64,000 nt of DNA from Streptomyces sp. Je 1-332 (GCF_040730185.1 NZ_CP160402.1:496001-560000), one strand, 5' to 3'. Positions 16,469 through 25,743 are shown, numbered from the stretch's first letter. A program made the numbers and translations. Notes: a model not told the origin generated them from the sequence alone.

Positions 16469-17338
16469 TCGGCACATCTCGATCTCGGCGCGCAAGTCGC
16501 GCGCCACGGCGGAATCGCGGGCAGGGCCGGCATCGCCCAGCGAATGGCAGTGGACATTCGCCACGAAGACTTCCACCCAGCCCTGCTGCAGAAGCTCCGG
16601 AGCATGGGCGCGTTGCGGGATCCTCTGTTCGTCCTGCTCGACAGCTTCGGTGGACCTGACATCCCATTCTCGCTACTGCAGGAGTTGGGAAGCTACCCCC
16701 GCACCGAAGTGATGGTGACCTTCGAACCCAGCTTCCTCACACGGTTCGCCGAGAACCACGACGGACACCGCCAACTTGGCGACGCAGCCTTCGGGAGCCA
16801 GGCGTGGCAGGCCGTATTCCAGCGGCCTTCCTCGCACAAGTTCACGTTCCTGCGCGAGCAATACCGAGCCACGCTGCGCCAGGCCGGCTTCACACACACG
16901 CTGTACTTCGAGATGATCGACGAAGGCAACAGGAAGCTCTACCTGATCTTCGGCACCCAGCACGAACTCGGGCTGGAGAAGATGAAGGACGCCATGTGGA
17001 AGGTGGACCCTTCCTACGGCGTACGTTACCGCGACCCCAGAGATACCCAGCAGCAAATGCTGGAGCTCGTATTTGAACCCGATACGGCCCCGCTGCGACG
17101 GATACTGCACGACTTCATCTCCGAAGCCCCCGACGGTCGGGCCATCCCGGAACTCAAGCGATACGCCCTCCTGGAGACCGTTTACCGACCCGCCCAAGTG
17201 ATCGACGCCGTACGACAGCTACGTGACACGGGCGCAGTGACGACGGACCCTCGCGCCATCACCAACAAGGCGCGCGCGCACCTGGCGGCGACGCCTTCGA
17301 CGTCGGGACCAACAGCCGAGCAGGGCGCCCTCTGGTGA
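16469..17338 (+). pseudogene. Three-Cys-motif partner protein TcmP, 5'-truncated
   Basis: The C-terminal ~290 residues of a TcmP-like protein remain: LFVLLDSFGGPDIPFSLLQ, EVMVTFEPSFLTRFAENHD, FTHTLYFEMIDEGNRKLYLI and GTQHELGLEKMKDAMWKV are all family hallmarks. The usual N-terminal ~90-100 residues (including the FAGPG segment) are missing; the frame upstream of about 16469 is only antisense of the GNAT gene. The usual partner, a three-Cys-motif (DUF5131/Gp37-like) protein, is absent. An internal ATG at 16544 could allow a shorter product. TcmP systems are mobile-element associated, consistent with the neighbouring IS. Confidence 0.75.
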
Positions 17339-17972
17339 GCAGACCCCGAGGACGTACCAACCGCGCGACGGGACTCGTCGAAGCAGACCGACGAGCCTCG
17401 TCGCATCAGGGCCTGTCTACTCAAAACCTCGGCCGGAGTAGGCCGCCAGAAGTGCCTCACGAATCACACGCGTCTCACCAACAGCGTTGACGCCCCTGGA
17501 CCACAGAGACCAGACCTACGCGTACGCTTTCGAACTGGACCAGCTGGACCCCATGAGACGCATTCGACAACCTGCGCCATGTGGGACCGGATCTCGCCGT
17601 CGCCCAGAGCGGTCCGGTCCACGATCAGCAGTGGGCCACCGCCGCCAGCCTTCCAGACCGCGCCCCGAGCGCAGGAGGCCACAAAGCGCTCCGACGATCC
17701 CGACACCCGCCCCCACCTGACAAACAATCACCGACGCCTGAGCATCGCCCGGCAAGGAAACCCTCCAGAAGGCCATCGCGACGATCGCCTTCTTCCAGGA
17801 CCACCACACCGCAGCCACCCGGGAGGCCCGGGGGTGCCGGCCCGGGGCCGCTTGCGCCGGAGGGCCGGCGAGGACCGCACGGGCCCCGGGCGGCCGCGGC
17901 TGAGTCGAGGCCACGGTCGCCCGGCGATCCGGCCGACGGGCGTCGGCCGGACCGGAGCGCCGCCCGCGGCCG
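17339..17972. other. Gene-free stretch holding dispersed repeat copy A
   Basis: No coding sequence was recognised in these 634 bases. The first half contains a repeat also found at 49.1 kb (17455-17607, with weaker similarity to about 17810). The short frames here lack family motifs and are interrupted. It may be a decayed mobile or repeated gene. Confidence 0.6.
17455..17607. repeat. Dispersed repeat, copy A
   Basis: About 153 bases match 49108-49261 at roughly 90 percent or better by eye, with 57 consecutive identical bases at 17505-17561 versus 49158-49214. Weaker similarity continues about 200 bases further, including matching GGAGGCCACAAAGCGC and CATCGCGACGATC segments. It lies downstream of a truncated gene. 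No terminal inverted repeats were seen. Confidence 0.88.
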
Positions 17973-18668
17973 TCAGGCGCTCGCCGCAGCCGCGGCGACG
18001 ATCCAGTTCCTGAACTCGACGGCGTAGTGCCGCATGTGGTGCTCCAGGACCTCCTGCGGGCAGGCCGTGGGGAAGTAGACCGTCAGGTTGGCGGTGAACC
18101 CGTCGGCGGTGTCGCCGAACTGGATCAGTGCACGCCCGACGACCGTGCCGTCCTCCAGGAAGAGGTTCGAGGACATCTTCCGAGGAAACTCCGACTCCGG
18201 GAGGAGCTCGGCCGCGTCGTCGGCCCAGGCCATCTCGGCCGTGCCCCAGCCGCCCATGTAGAAGGAGCAGACGTGGGGGCCGATGTTCTCCACCACGCGC
18301 GCTCCGAGTTCCTCGGTGCCCATCACGTAGTGCTCGGGGTGCGCGGCGAGGAGCGGGCGGGAGTCGTCGGACGTGAACGCAGCGTCCATCCACTCCAGGA
18401 ACTCGCCCGAGGTGAGGCCATGCGCCTGGAGCACCGTCGTGCCCGCGTGGAACGCACCGCCGGAGGCGAGCGCGCACTCCCTCAGGAAGGCATTGCCCTC
18501 CTCGATGTCCGCGGCCAGCAGATCGAGCAGGCCCTGGCGGCCCAGGCGCGCCCTGAAGCGATCCAGGGCGCGGCGGGCGTAGAACAGCTCGAAGTCGTCG
18601 ATGCTGCCGCCACCGGTCGGCCCGGATGCGAGCGTCACGGTCACTACGGGCGTCTGCTTGTCGGTCAT
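17973..18668 (-). CDS. Protein of unknown function
   Basis: A 231-residue soluble protein that I do not recognise. It has DDFELFYARRALDRFRARLG near the N-terminus, a central GGWGTAEMAWADDAAELLPE segment and a histidine-containing EHHMRHYAVEFRNWI near the C-terminus. No signal peptide or membrane helix is visible. ATG 18668 is preceded by GGAGGTACGACC, a strong ribosome site; an in-frame ATG at 18704 is less likely because it overlaps the operator. It is divergent from a TetR gene with a near-perfect palindrome between them, so it is probably the repressed target. A small-molecule hydrolase or cyclase is possible but unsupported. Confidence 0.75.
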   Translation of the reverse strand: MTDKQTPVVTVTLASGPTGGGSIDDFELFYARRALDRFRARLGRQGLLDLLAADIEEGNAFLRECALASGGAFHAGTTVLQAHGLTSGEFLEWMDAAFTSDDSRPLLAAHPEHYVMGTEELGARVVENIGPHVCSFYMGGWGTAEMAWADDAAELLPESEFPRKMSSNLFLEDGTVVGRALIQFGDTADGFTANLTVYFPTACPQEVLEHHMRHYAVEFRNWIVAAAAASA

Positions 18669-18688
18669 GGTCGTACCTCCACTATGAT

Positions 18689-18710
18689 GCGAATGTAAAT
18701 TCACATTCGC
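18689..18710. promoter_or_regulatory. Probable TetR operator
   Basis: A 22-bp palindrome with perfect 8-bp arms GCGAATGT / ACATTCGC and an AATT centre; only one symmetric base pair fails. It lies between the unknown gene (minus strand) and the TetR gene (plus strand), 21 bases upstream of the former's ATG, the place expected for repression of both. Confidence 0.75.
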
Positions 18711-18785
18711 GTTACGAGGTTACGCAGAGAGGCCCACCCCTTGTCAACCGTTCCTGCCACAACCCGCGCCGATACGATGCGGGCC

Positions 18786-19436
18786 ATGACCGACCAGCAC
18801 GACCGCTCGGCGCCGTACAAGGAGCCTCAGCAGGCGCGCAGCGCCGCGACCCTGGCCCGCGTCCTGCGCGCGGCCGAGGAGATCGCCTCTTCGGGCGGCC
18901 TGGAGGAGATGACGATGACCGGTGTCGCGGAGCGCGCCGGCGTTTCGGTCGGCACCATCTACCGCCGCTTCGAGGACAAGGAGCAGCTGATCAACGCCCT
19001 CACCGAGCGGATGTTGGACCGGCGCGAGGAGTATGTGGCCGAGCAGCTACGCAACGCTGAGCCGTCCCTGTCCGGCGTCATGGATGCCTACGCGCACGCC
19101 CTGCTGCGGTCCTTTGCCGGCAGCAACAACCTATTCCCCGAGTTGCTGCGTGCGCGTGGCGCCAGGCCCACGGACCGCGGCGCCCGCACCATCACCGAGG
19201 TCCACCGACTCCTGCTCGAAGCGGCGGCCCCCTACGCGAAGGAGATCCGCCACTCCGACCCGCAGGCGGCACTGGACACCGCGGCCCGCGCCCTCCTCGG
19301 CGCCTGCTTCCACAACTCCGTACGCCCCGACCCGGCGACCGGAGAGACGGCCCAGCGCCGGTACGCGGACGAACTGAGCGACATGGCCGTCGCCTACCTC
19401 CTCACCCCCGGCCGGCGGGACCGCGACCCCACCTGA
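18786..19436 (+). CDS. TetR-family transcriptional regulator
   Basis: A 216-residue TetR protein. The N-terminal helix-turn-helix is plain: TLARVLRAAEEIASSGGLEE followed by VAERAGVSVGTIYRRFEDKE. The remainder is the helical ligand-binding domain. ATG 18786 is used; ATG 18777 adds three residues. It is divergent from the unknown gene at 17973-18668 and probably represses both through the palindrome at 18689-18710. It converges with the next TetR gene. Confidence 0.92.
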   Translation: MTDQHDRSAPYKEPQQARSAATLARVLRAAEEIASSGGLEEMTMTGVAERAGVSVGTIYRRFEDKEQLINALTERMLDRREEYVAEQLRNAEPSLSGVMDAYAHALLRSFAGSNNLFPELLRARGARPTDRGARTITEVHRLLLEAAAPYAKEIRHSDPQAALDTAARALLGACFHNSVRPDPATGETAQRRYADELSDMAVAYLLTPGRRDRDPT

Positions 19437-19554
19437 GCGTCCGGTCCGCCCGCCCTCGCCGGGACGGCCTGCCGCCCCCGCCCGCACGGACGCCCACGGG
19501 GGCCACGCCGACACCCGTCAGGGGGCTATCGCGGGCCCGCCCATCGTCGTGGGA

Positions 19555-20175
19555 CTACGGCGCCGGAGCCAGCACGCTCTGCACGGCGGGTCCGACAATC
19601 ATGATCAGCTTCTCGCGCTCCGCTTCGGCGAGCGTGGAGACGCCGACAACGCCACGCCCCACCACGAGACCGACGAGCATCGCCGAGACAACACCCGCAC
19701 GGAGCAGCGCGTCGTCGGCGTCCGTGGTGCGTGATGCGACAGCGGCGGCGACAAACCGCTCCTGAATGAAGCCGCGCAACTGCTCGTTCACCCGCTCGTT
19801 GACGATGGCGCCCCGGAGCATCGCCATGAGCGGCTCCGACGTCCGGACGTCCCCCTCCCACACGTCGAGGAAGGCTCGGACCACTCGTTCACCCAGGCCG
19901 TCGTCGTTCCCCTCGAATGCCTCACTGAAGTGCGTCAGAGCCTCCGCGGGAACGGACATGACCGCGGCGAACAACTCGCCCTTCGACCGGAAGAACTGCA
20001 TCACCAGCGACGCGTCCACCCCGGCGTCGGCCGCGATCCCCCGGATCGTGGTTCCGGTGAAGCCGTCGGCCGCGAAACGGGCGCGGGCCGCAGTGAGGAT
20101 CGCCTGCCGGGTCGTGCTCGTTCCCGGCCTCCGTCCGGGGCGGGCGGCGGACGCGGGGCTCGTGTGCGCGGTCAT
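19555..20175 (-). CDS. TetR/AcrR-family transcriptional regulator
   Basis: A 206-residue TetR protein with the N-terminal HTH: TTRQAILTAARARFAADGFT and IAADAGVDASLVMQFFRSK. The C-terminal domain has GLGERVVRAFLDVWEGD, resembling a common actinobacterial TetR_C group. It is divergent from the CocE/NonD hydrolase gene with a symmetric site in the intergenic region, so it probably represses that hydrolase. It converges on the preceding TetR gene with 118 bases between them, where no hairpin was recognised. Confidence 0.92.
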   Translation of the reverse strand: MTAHTSPASAARPGRRPGTSTTRQAILTAARARFAADGFTGTTIRGIAADAGVDASLVMQFFRSKGELFAAVMSVPAEALTHFSEAFEGNDDGLGERVVRAFLDVWEGDVRTSEPLMAMLRGAIVNERVNEQLRGFIQERFVAAAVASRTTDADDALLRAGVVSAMLVGLVVGRGVVGVSTLAEAEREKLIMIVGPAVQSVLAPAP

Positions 20176-20201
20176 GCTCCCAAACTACCTGCGGGTCTAG
20201 G

Positions 20202-20220
20202 AACTCAACACTGTGGAGTT
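20202..20220. promoter_or_regulatory. Candidate TetR operator
   Basis: AACTC-N9-GAGTT inverted repeat, extended on each side by partial symmetry (GAACTC / GAGTTTC). It lies between the divergent TetR gene (start 20175) and the CocE/NonD hydrolase gene (start 20294). Confidence 0.5.
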
Positions 20221-20293
20221 TCTCCCGTCCCGGCCCTAGGCTCGAATCGTCGGCAGAGCCCGTCCCCGGACGGACAGACGCGAGGAGCCCACC

Positions 20294-22036
20294 ATGAGCG
20301 ACAGCCAGAAGGTGTTCACACCCTCCGAGCCCCTGAAGCCCGGCCCCCGCTACGGGATCCTCAGCGACTTCGAACCCGGGACGCGGACCCTGGAGGCGGG
20401 GTTCCGGACTGCCCCGCCGTTCAAGCCGCTGCCCGTCGACATCGTCCTCGACAAGGACGTACCCGTGATGCTCCGCGACGGCGTCACGATCTACGTGGAC
20501 GTCTTCCGCCCCGCCGGGACCGAGCGGGTGCCCGTCATCGTGGCGTGGAGCCCGTACGGCAAGGGCCAGGGCACGTCGGCCAGCGTGATGGGCATCTTCG
20601 GGATGGTCGGTCTCGACAACAGCATCGTCTCGGGGCTGGAGAAGTTCGAGGGCCCGGACCCGGCGTACTGGTGCGCGCAGGGCTACGCGATCTGTAACCC
20701 GGACATCCGGGGTGTGGCCAACTCGGAGGGTGACAGCGTCGTCTGGGACCGCCAGGAGGGCCGGGACTGCTACGACCTGATCGAGTGGCTCGGGGTCCAG
20801 GAGTGGTGCACCGGCAAGGTCGCGATGAGCGGCACCTCCTACCTCGCGGTCTCCCAGTGGTTCACCGCGGCCGAGCAGCCGCCGCATCTGACGGCGATCA
20901 ACCCGTGGGAGGGCGTCAGCGACGTCTACCGCGACCTGGTGCTGCGCGGCGGCATGCCCGACACCGGCTTCGCTCGGCAGCTCCAGGGCAACAGCTACTT
21001 CGGCAAGGGCCAGAAGGAGGACATCCTCACCGAGGCCGAGCGCCACCCGCTGATGGCCGAGCTGTGGGAGAACAAGATCCCGCAGTTCGAGAACATCACC
21101 GTGCCCGCGTACGTCGTCGCCAGCTACTCCAACACCCTGCACACCGCGGGTACGTTCCGAGCCTGGCGGCGGATGGCCTCCGCGGACAAGTGGCTGCGCG
21201 TCCACAACAGCCAGGAGTGGCCCGACTACTACGACGAGGCCAACGTCGAGGACCTGCGCAGATTCTTCGACCACACCCTCAAGGGCGAGGACAACGGGTG
21301 GGAGCAGACTCCGCGCGTGCGCTACTCCCTCCTCGACCTTGAGGGCGGCGACCGGATCAATGTCCCCGCGGACCGGTTCCCGCCCGCCAACGCCACCTCC
21401 ACGAAGTATTACCTCGACGGACGCACCCGGACGCTGGGGACGGCGGTGCCGGACGCCGGGACGAGCGTGGGGTACGCCGTCGCGGCCAACCCGGACCTGG
21501 TCTCCTTCGTGACGCGCTTCGAGGAGGAGACCACGCTGGTCGGGTACCCGAAGGCACACCTGTGGGTCGAGGCCGACGGTTCGGACGACATGGACCTGTT
21601 CGTCCTCGTCCAAAAGCTCGACGCGCACGGCACACCGCTGCAGGCGTTCACCGCGCCCAACCAGGGCGCGCTGGCCCAGGACGTCACCGAGCGGGGCGCA
21701 TCGATCCTGCGCTACAAGGGCTCCGACGGGCGTCTGCGTGTCTCGATGCGCCACCTGGACAAGACGCTGTCCACCGACGATGTCCCTGCCCACAGCTTCG
21801 ACCGGGTCGAGAAAGTCGCTGCGGGCGAGGTCGTGGACATCGAAGTCGACCTGCTCCCGGTCGGGCTCACCTTCTACGCTGGCGAACAGCTCCGCCTCGT
21901 CATCAGCGGCCGGTCTCTCCTGGGAACGATGATGCCCGGAACTCGCGAGTACACCCCGGCCAACACCGGACAGCACATCATCCACACCGGCGGCGATCAC
22001 GCGTCGTACCTGCAGCTTCCCGTCATGAGCGCATGA
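20294..22036 (+). CDS. CocE/NonD-family hydrolase (X-Pro dipeptidyl-peptidase S15 fold)
   Basis: A 580-residue serine hydrolase. The alpha/beta core has MLRDGVTIYVDVFRPAG, then YAICNPDIRGVANSEGD and the nucleophile motif KVAMSGTSYLAVSQW (Ser in GTSYLA). A C-terminal jelly-roll domain of the CocE/NonD type follows, with GEVVDIEVDLLPVGLTFYAG. Family members are cocaine esterase, glutaryl-7-ACA acylases and peptidases, so an ester or amide is hydrolysed. No signal peptide is visible, so it is cytoplasmic. ATG 20294 follows GAGGAG. Likely controlled by the divergent TetR protein. Confidence 0.9.
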   Translation: MSDSQKVFTPSEPLKPGPRYGILSDFEPGTRTLEAGFRTAPPFKPLPVDIVLDKDVPVMLRDGVTIYVDVFRPAGTERVPVIVAWSPYGKGQGTSASVMGIFGMVGLDNSIVSGLEKFEGPDPAYWCAQGYAICNPDIRGVANSEGDSVVWDRQEGRDCYDLIEWLGVQEWCTGKVAMSGTSYLAVSQWFTAAEQPPHLTAINPWEGVSDVYRDLVLRGGMPDTGFARQLQGNSYFGKGQKEDILTEAERHPLMAELWENKIPQFENITVPAYVVASYSNTLHTAGTFRAWRRMASADKWLRVHNSQEWPDYYDEANVEDLRRFFDHTLKGEDNGWEQTPRVRYSLLDLEGGDRINVPADRFPPANATSTKYYLDGRTRTLGTAVPDAGTSVGYAVAANPDLVSFVTRFEEETTLVGYPKAHLWVEADGSDDMDLFVLVQKLDAHGTPLQAFTAPNQGALAQDVTERGASILRYKGSDGRLRVSMRHLDKTLSTDDVPAHSFDRVEKVAAGEVVDIEVDLLPVGLTFYAGEQLRLVISGRSLLGTMMPGTREYTPANTGQHIIHTGGDHASYLQLPVMSA

Positions 22037-22285
22037 ACACACCGTCGGCTTGACTGGACACCGTTTACCACGCGTCCTGTCCCGCTGCCGGAAGCGTCCG
22101 TCGGGCGGTGAGGGCGCCCGCTGTCGGTGGCGGGGGTGTGGACATCGCGGCAGGTGAGCGAGTTGCAGTCCCGATGCCGGGGCTGTCGTCGGCACGCCTC
22201 CGATGAGTGCGGAGCCGTCAGACGTAGGCCCTTCTGCGTGGGTCGAAGCGGTGCCGCCGTCGTGCCCGCCCTACCATCGGCCTCT

Positions 22286-22555
22286 GTGGACCCCACCTTC
22301 GAAGAACTGGTCGAGATGCAGCGCGCCGCCGAAGCAGCGCACACACAGGCGGAGCAGCTACGCGACCAGTACGGCCCACCGACCCTTCACCCGTGGTCCG
22401 AGCAGCAGACACAGACGTACGAGACGGCATGGCGAGCGTGGCGTGATCTCACGCGGGACGTCCAAAGCGCGGTCACCGAGTACGCCAAGAACCAGGGCGA
22501 GGCCAGGCAGGACACCGAAGCTCGGCTGAAGAAGGCGGTCGGGCACCACAAGTAG
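22286..22555 (+). CDS. Small conserved actinobacterial protein of unknown function
   Basis: An 89-residue hydrophilic, probably helical protein starting at GTG: FEELVEMQRAAEAAHTQAEQ, then ETAWRAWRDLTRDVQSAV and a lysine-rich end. The frame is open upstream but the extension is Cys/Arg-rich and not protein-like. No Shine-Dalgarno sequence is visible; TACCAT 8 bases before the GTG could be a -10 box, making the mRNA leaderless. The type is familiar from Streptomyces genomes, with no known role. Confidence 0.65.
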   Translation: MDPTFEELVEMQRAAEAAHTQAEQLRDQYGPPTLHPWSEQQTQTYETAWRAWRDLTRDVQSAVTEYAKNQGEARQDTEARLKKAVGHHK

Positions 22556-22680
22556 CGCCGTATCCGCTTGCCCTCCGGCCGAGCACGATCGAGCATCGGC
22601 AGTGCTGGAGTTCAGCCTCCACCGCAAGACGTGGCGGGGAGCGGAGCGTGACCGGCCCCTGTAACGGACATCCACGCAAG

Positions 22681-22714
22681 ACGCTCGGCTGGGTGGGAGC
22701 TCCCATCCGAGCGT
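22681..22714 (+). terminator. Rho-independent terminator
   Basis: Outer arms ACGCTCGG / CCGAGCGT enclose a self-complementary TGGGAGCTCCCA, followed by the pyrimidine-rich CTTCCTTTCTCTTCC. It lies 126 bases after the small gene. The rest of 22556-22982 shows no gene. Confidence 0.7.
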
Positions 22715-22982
22715 CTTCCTTTCTCTTCCGGCCTGGACCGCCTCGCTAGCCGTGGAACGAGGCGGTCGGGTGGCAAGGCCAGGAGACCAGCGACTTGCGA
22801 CCGCCGCCCTGGCCTCAAAGACGACCACCGCAGGTTACTCCCGCATGACACACCAGCCCCGGCGCCGCTCCTCCGCTGGCCTCGACGTGCATCTGCGCGA
22901 GATACCGACTCCTTCAGGGGCGCTGATAAGCGCGCCGCCCAGGCCATCGTGGCCGTCTTCAACAGGCGGACTGTCTACGCCA

Positions 22983-23222
22983 CCGCCGTATGCGACGCTG
23001 GCCGTGGAGTATCCGGCCGACGCCCCCGATGCCCGGGGCACCATCGTCCTGATCGTCAGCGAACTGGCGTCAAATGCCGTGCGGTTCATGCCCGGGCCAG
23101 CCCCCCTTGTCGCTGCGCCATACGATCGAGGACGTGCACGTGACGGTGAGCGACACCAGTACCGTGCCGCCGGTCGGGCGTGCTCCCAGCCGGGACTTCC
23201 TCTCAGGCCGCCACCGGACTAG
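22983..23222 (+). pseudogene. Decayed anti-sigma-type ATP-binding protein (HATPase_c_2)
   Basis: A remnant of an RsbW-like ATPase. One frame holds YATLAVEYPADAPDARGT and TIVLIVSELASNAVRF (the N box). After a C-rich run at about 23096-23106 the similarity continues in another frame as LSLRHTIEDVHVTVSDTSTV, the following G1-type DTS motif. A one-base shift and loss of flanking sequence make it non-functional. The gene it came from would have regulated a sigma factor or anti-anti-sigma protein. Confidence 0.6.
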
Positions 23223-23237
23223 ATCGTCCGAAGGGGG

Positions 23238-24056
23238 TTACTCTCCGGAGTGGCCTAGGACTTCGGACATGGCCCGGGTCGAGTCGAGCAGTTCCGCCGA
23301 CAGGCGCGCCACGCCCTGCTCGGTGATCCCCCGTGCCGGCATCACCAGCGTGACGACGAGCGGGAAGGACTCCCCGGCAGTGAATACAGGGGCCGCCAGC
23401 GAGGTGACGCCTGGAATGACGCCGCCGACGGTGGTCGACACGCCCTCGCGCAGCACCTCGGCCTTGATCCGGTCGACCCGCTCCCGGGTGGCCGCGTCCA
23501 GCGTCTGCGCCTCCAACTGCCCTCGCAGCACCGGCTCGGTGAGCTGCTCCGGCAGGTGCGCGAGGAACACCCCGCCCATTGCCGAGGTCAGCAGCGGCAT
23601 GGTGGCACCGACCCGTACCGTGATCGGCAGCGCGTGGGCGCCATACTCCCAGCGGACCACGACGGGACCGTGGTCACCCCACACCGCGAGGTTGACCGCG
23701 TGCGACGTACGGTCCCGCAACCCCGGCAGGTGTTCGCTCACCAGCGCCACCTCGTCCATCCTGCGCAGCGACTCGACACCGAGACGGCGCATGGCAGGAC
23801 CCATGTCGTAGCGCCCGGAGCTGGGCGACTGGGCGACAAGACCGACACGGGCGAGACTGACGAGATAGCGGTGGGCCTTGCTCGGCTGCATACCGGCGGC
23901 CGCCGCTATCTGCGTCAGGCTCATCGGGCCCCGCCCCTCCTCGAGGGCCCGCAGGACCGTCATCGCCAGTTCGACGGACTGGATGCCCTGCCGTGCCGGC
24001 GATTCCGCACTTGCCTCGGAGTCGGAAGGACGCTGATTGCTCACAGCAGCGATCAT
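23238..24056 (-). CDS. IclR-family transcriptional regulator
   Basis: A 272-residue IclR protein. The N-terminal winged helix has QSVELAMTVLRALEEGRGP and IAAAAGMQPSKAHRYLVSLA; the C-terminal effector domain has LPLLTSAMGGVFLAHLP and GVIPGVTSLAAPVF. GTG 24044 is an alternative start. It lies 46 bases downstream of the flavin monooxygenase on the same strand and is probably co-transcribed with it. It likely responds to the aromatic substrate and controls the divergent promoter at 25.7-25.8 kb (inference). Confidence 0.92.
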   Translation of the reverse strand: MIAAVSNQRPSDSEASAESPARQGIQSVELAMTVLRALEEGRGPMSLTQIAAAAGMQPSKAHRYLVSLARVGLVAQSPSSGRYDMGPAMRRLGVESLRRMDEVALVSEHLPGLRDRTSHAVNLAVWGDHGPVVVRWEYGAHALPITVRVGATMPLLTSAMGGVFLAHLPEQLTEPVLRGQLEAQTLDAATRERVDRIKAEVLREGVSTTVGGVIPGVTSLAAPVFTAGESFPLVVTLVMPARGITEQGVARLSAELLDSTRAMSEVLGHSGE

Positions 24057-24102
24057 AGTGACCGGCCCGACACCGCCCTTGCCGGGGCGTGGGAGCGGGT
24101 CA

Positions 24103-25722
24103 TCAGGCGTCCGCTCGCACCTCTCGGGCGGCCGCGCCGCTCCGCACCACGTTCAGCAGTTCACCGGCGAGGCTGGTCGCCGCGTCGCGACCGCTCGCCG
24201 TGCCGAAGACGTAGAAGTCGGGGCGGACCACGGCGGCCGTGCAGCCCAGTTCGGCGAACCAGTTCCGGTACGTGCCGTGCACGTCGTGGACGACGGTCGC
24301 CTTCGGGTGTGCGACTGCCCGCTCACCGGGGACGACGACGCGCACATCGGCCCTTGCCAGGTCGTCGAGCAGGCCGGCGCGTTCCAGGACATCCAGCAGC
24401 CCTTCCTCGACGAGTAGGTGGAAGCCACCGCCGACCACCTGGTCCAGGCGGTCCCGGCGGTTCCCGTCGTCCACCACGCCCTGAACCGACAGCCGCCCGC
24501 GGCCAGCGTCCGGTTCGGGTGCGAACAGGCCGTCGGCGAGGTCGGGCAGGCGCACAGCCTCGGGCGCCCCGGAAGCCGCGCGGCGGGCCAGCAGGGTCCG
24601 GTCACGCTCCGCCGCACGCTCGGGGTCCCGCAGGGTCTGGAGGTGGCCGAGTTCGATGCCCCTCTCGGTCACCGCGCGTACGTGCGGCTCGCGCTCCGTC
24701 TGGTAGGTGTCGAGGATGTCGTCCGCCGCTGCGCCACGCAGGACGAGGTCCAGCTTGAAGGCCAGGTTCTGCGCGTCGCGGAAGCCGGAGCACATGCCCT
24801 GCCCGAGGAAGGGCGGCATCTGGTGTGCCGCGTCGCCCGCGAGCAGGACACGGTTATGACGCCAGTCGTCCGCGACGAGTGACCGGAAGGTGTACGTGGC
24901 GACCCGGATGAGGTCGACGTCGTCGGGAGTGAGGTAGGAGGCGACTCGCTTCCAGACGCGCTGCGGGTCGCGCTCGATCTCGAAGTCGTCCACCGAGTCG
25001 AGCATGAAGCTGAAGCGATGGTGATCGGGACCCAGCGAGATGATCGAGGTCGGACTCAGCGGATCTCCTAGCTGGAGGGCGAGCGGGATCTGTGTCGGGC
25101 GGCGGAAGCGGAAGTCGCAGACCATCCACGGCTCGGAGAAACCGTAGTCGAACAGCCCCACACCGAGGGCCGACCGCACAAAGCTGTTGCCCCCGTCGCA
25201 GCCCAGGACGTAGCGCGCGGTGACCGTCCGCCGTCCCTCGGGGCCGTCGACCGTGAGCGTGACGCCCTCCGCGTCCTGATCCAGGGCGACGACGGCACTG
25301 GAGTGCCGCACTTCCACCTGCGGCATCGACCGGCACACCGCGTCGAGCGCCTCTTCGAGGTCCGGCTGGTACATCATGTTCCACTCCGCCCAGCCGCTGC
25401 GTCCGGCTTCGGCGAAGTGCTGCTCTATCAGGAGTTCTCCGCGGCCGTTGCGCCACTCGTAGGTGGGCTGCACGCGCACCTTGGGCAGCAGTCGCTCCGC
25501 CACGCCGAGGCGGGCGAGCGTGCGCATGGTCTCGTCGTCGAAGCTGGCCGCCCGCGGCAGGTTGTACAGACCCGGGTAGCGCTCCAGGACCAGGACCCGG
25601 TGACCCGCCCGTCCCAGCAGGGCAGCGGCCACCATGCCCACCGGGCCGTACCCCACCACGACCACATCCACCGCGGCCCCGTCCGGGACCGGACCCACCG
25701 CGGCGACATCCGTACCCGTCAT
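24103..25722 (-). CDS. FAD-dependent aromatic-ring hydroxylase (MhpA/PheA type)
   Basis: A 539-residue class A flavoprotein monooxygenase. The FAD-binding GxGxxG is VVVVGYGPVGMVAAALLGRAG, the DG motif region is YVLGCDGGNSFVRS, and the ribityl-binding GD motif is LLAGDAAHQMPPFLGQGM. A C-terminal thioredoxin-like domain completes the MhpA-type architecture. ATG 25722 is chosen because GGAGG precedes it. It hydroxylates a phenol with NAD(P)H and O2. It is divergent from the resorcylate-decarboxylase-like gene, so the pair may convert a dihydroxybenzoate to a trihydroxybenzene. The protein at 44457 is a relative with the same GDAAHQMPPF box. Confidence 0.93.
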   Translation of the reverse strand: MTGTDVAAVGPVPDGAAVDVVVVGYGPVGMVAAALLGRAGHRVLVLERYPGLYNLPRAASFDDETMRTLARLGVAERLLPKVRVQPTYEWRNGRGELLIEQHFAEAGRSGWAEWNMMYQPDLEEALDAVCRSMPQVEVRHSSAVVALDQDAEGVTLTVDGPEGRRTVTARYVLGCDGGNSFVRSALGVGLFDYGFSEPWMVCDFRFRRPTQIPLALQLGDPLSPTSIISLGPDHHRFSFMLDSVDDFEIERDPQRVWKRVASYLTPDDVDLIRVATYTFRSLVADDWRHNRVLLAGDAAHQMPPFLGQGMCSGFRDAQNLAFKLDLVLRGAAADDILDTYQTEREPHVRAVTERGIELGHLQTLRDPERAAERDRTLLARRAASGAPEAVRLPDLADGLFAPEPDAGRGRLSVQGVVDDGNRRDRLDQVVGGGFHLLVEEGLLDVLERAGLLDDLARADVRVVVPGERAVAHPKATVVHDVHGTYRNWFAELGCTAAVVRPDFYVFGTASGRDAATSLAGELLNVVRSGAAAREVRADA

Positions 25723-25743
25723 CGGGCACCTCCATCTACTCGG

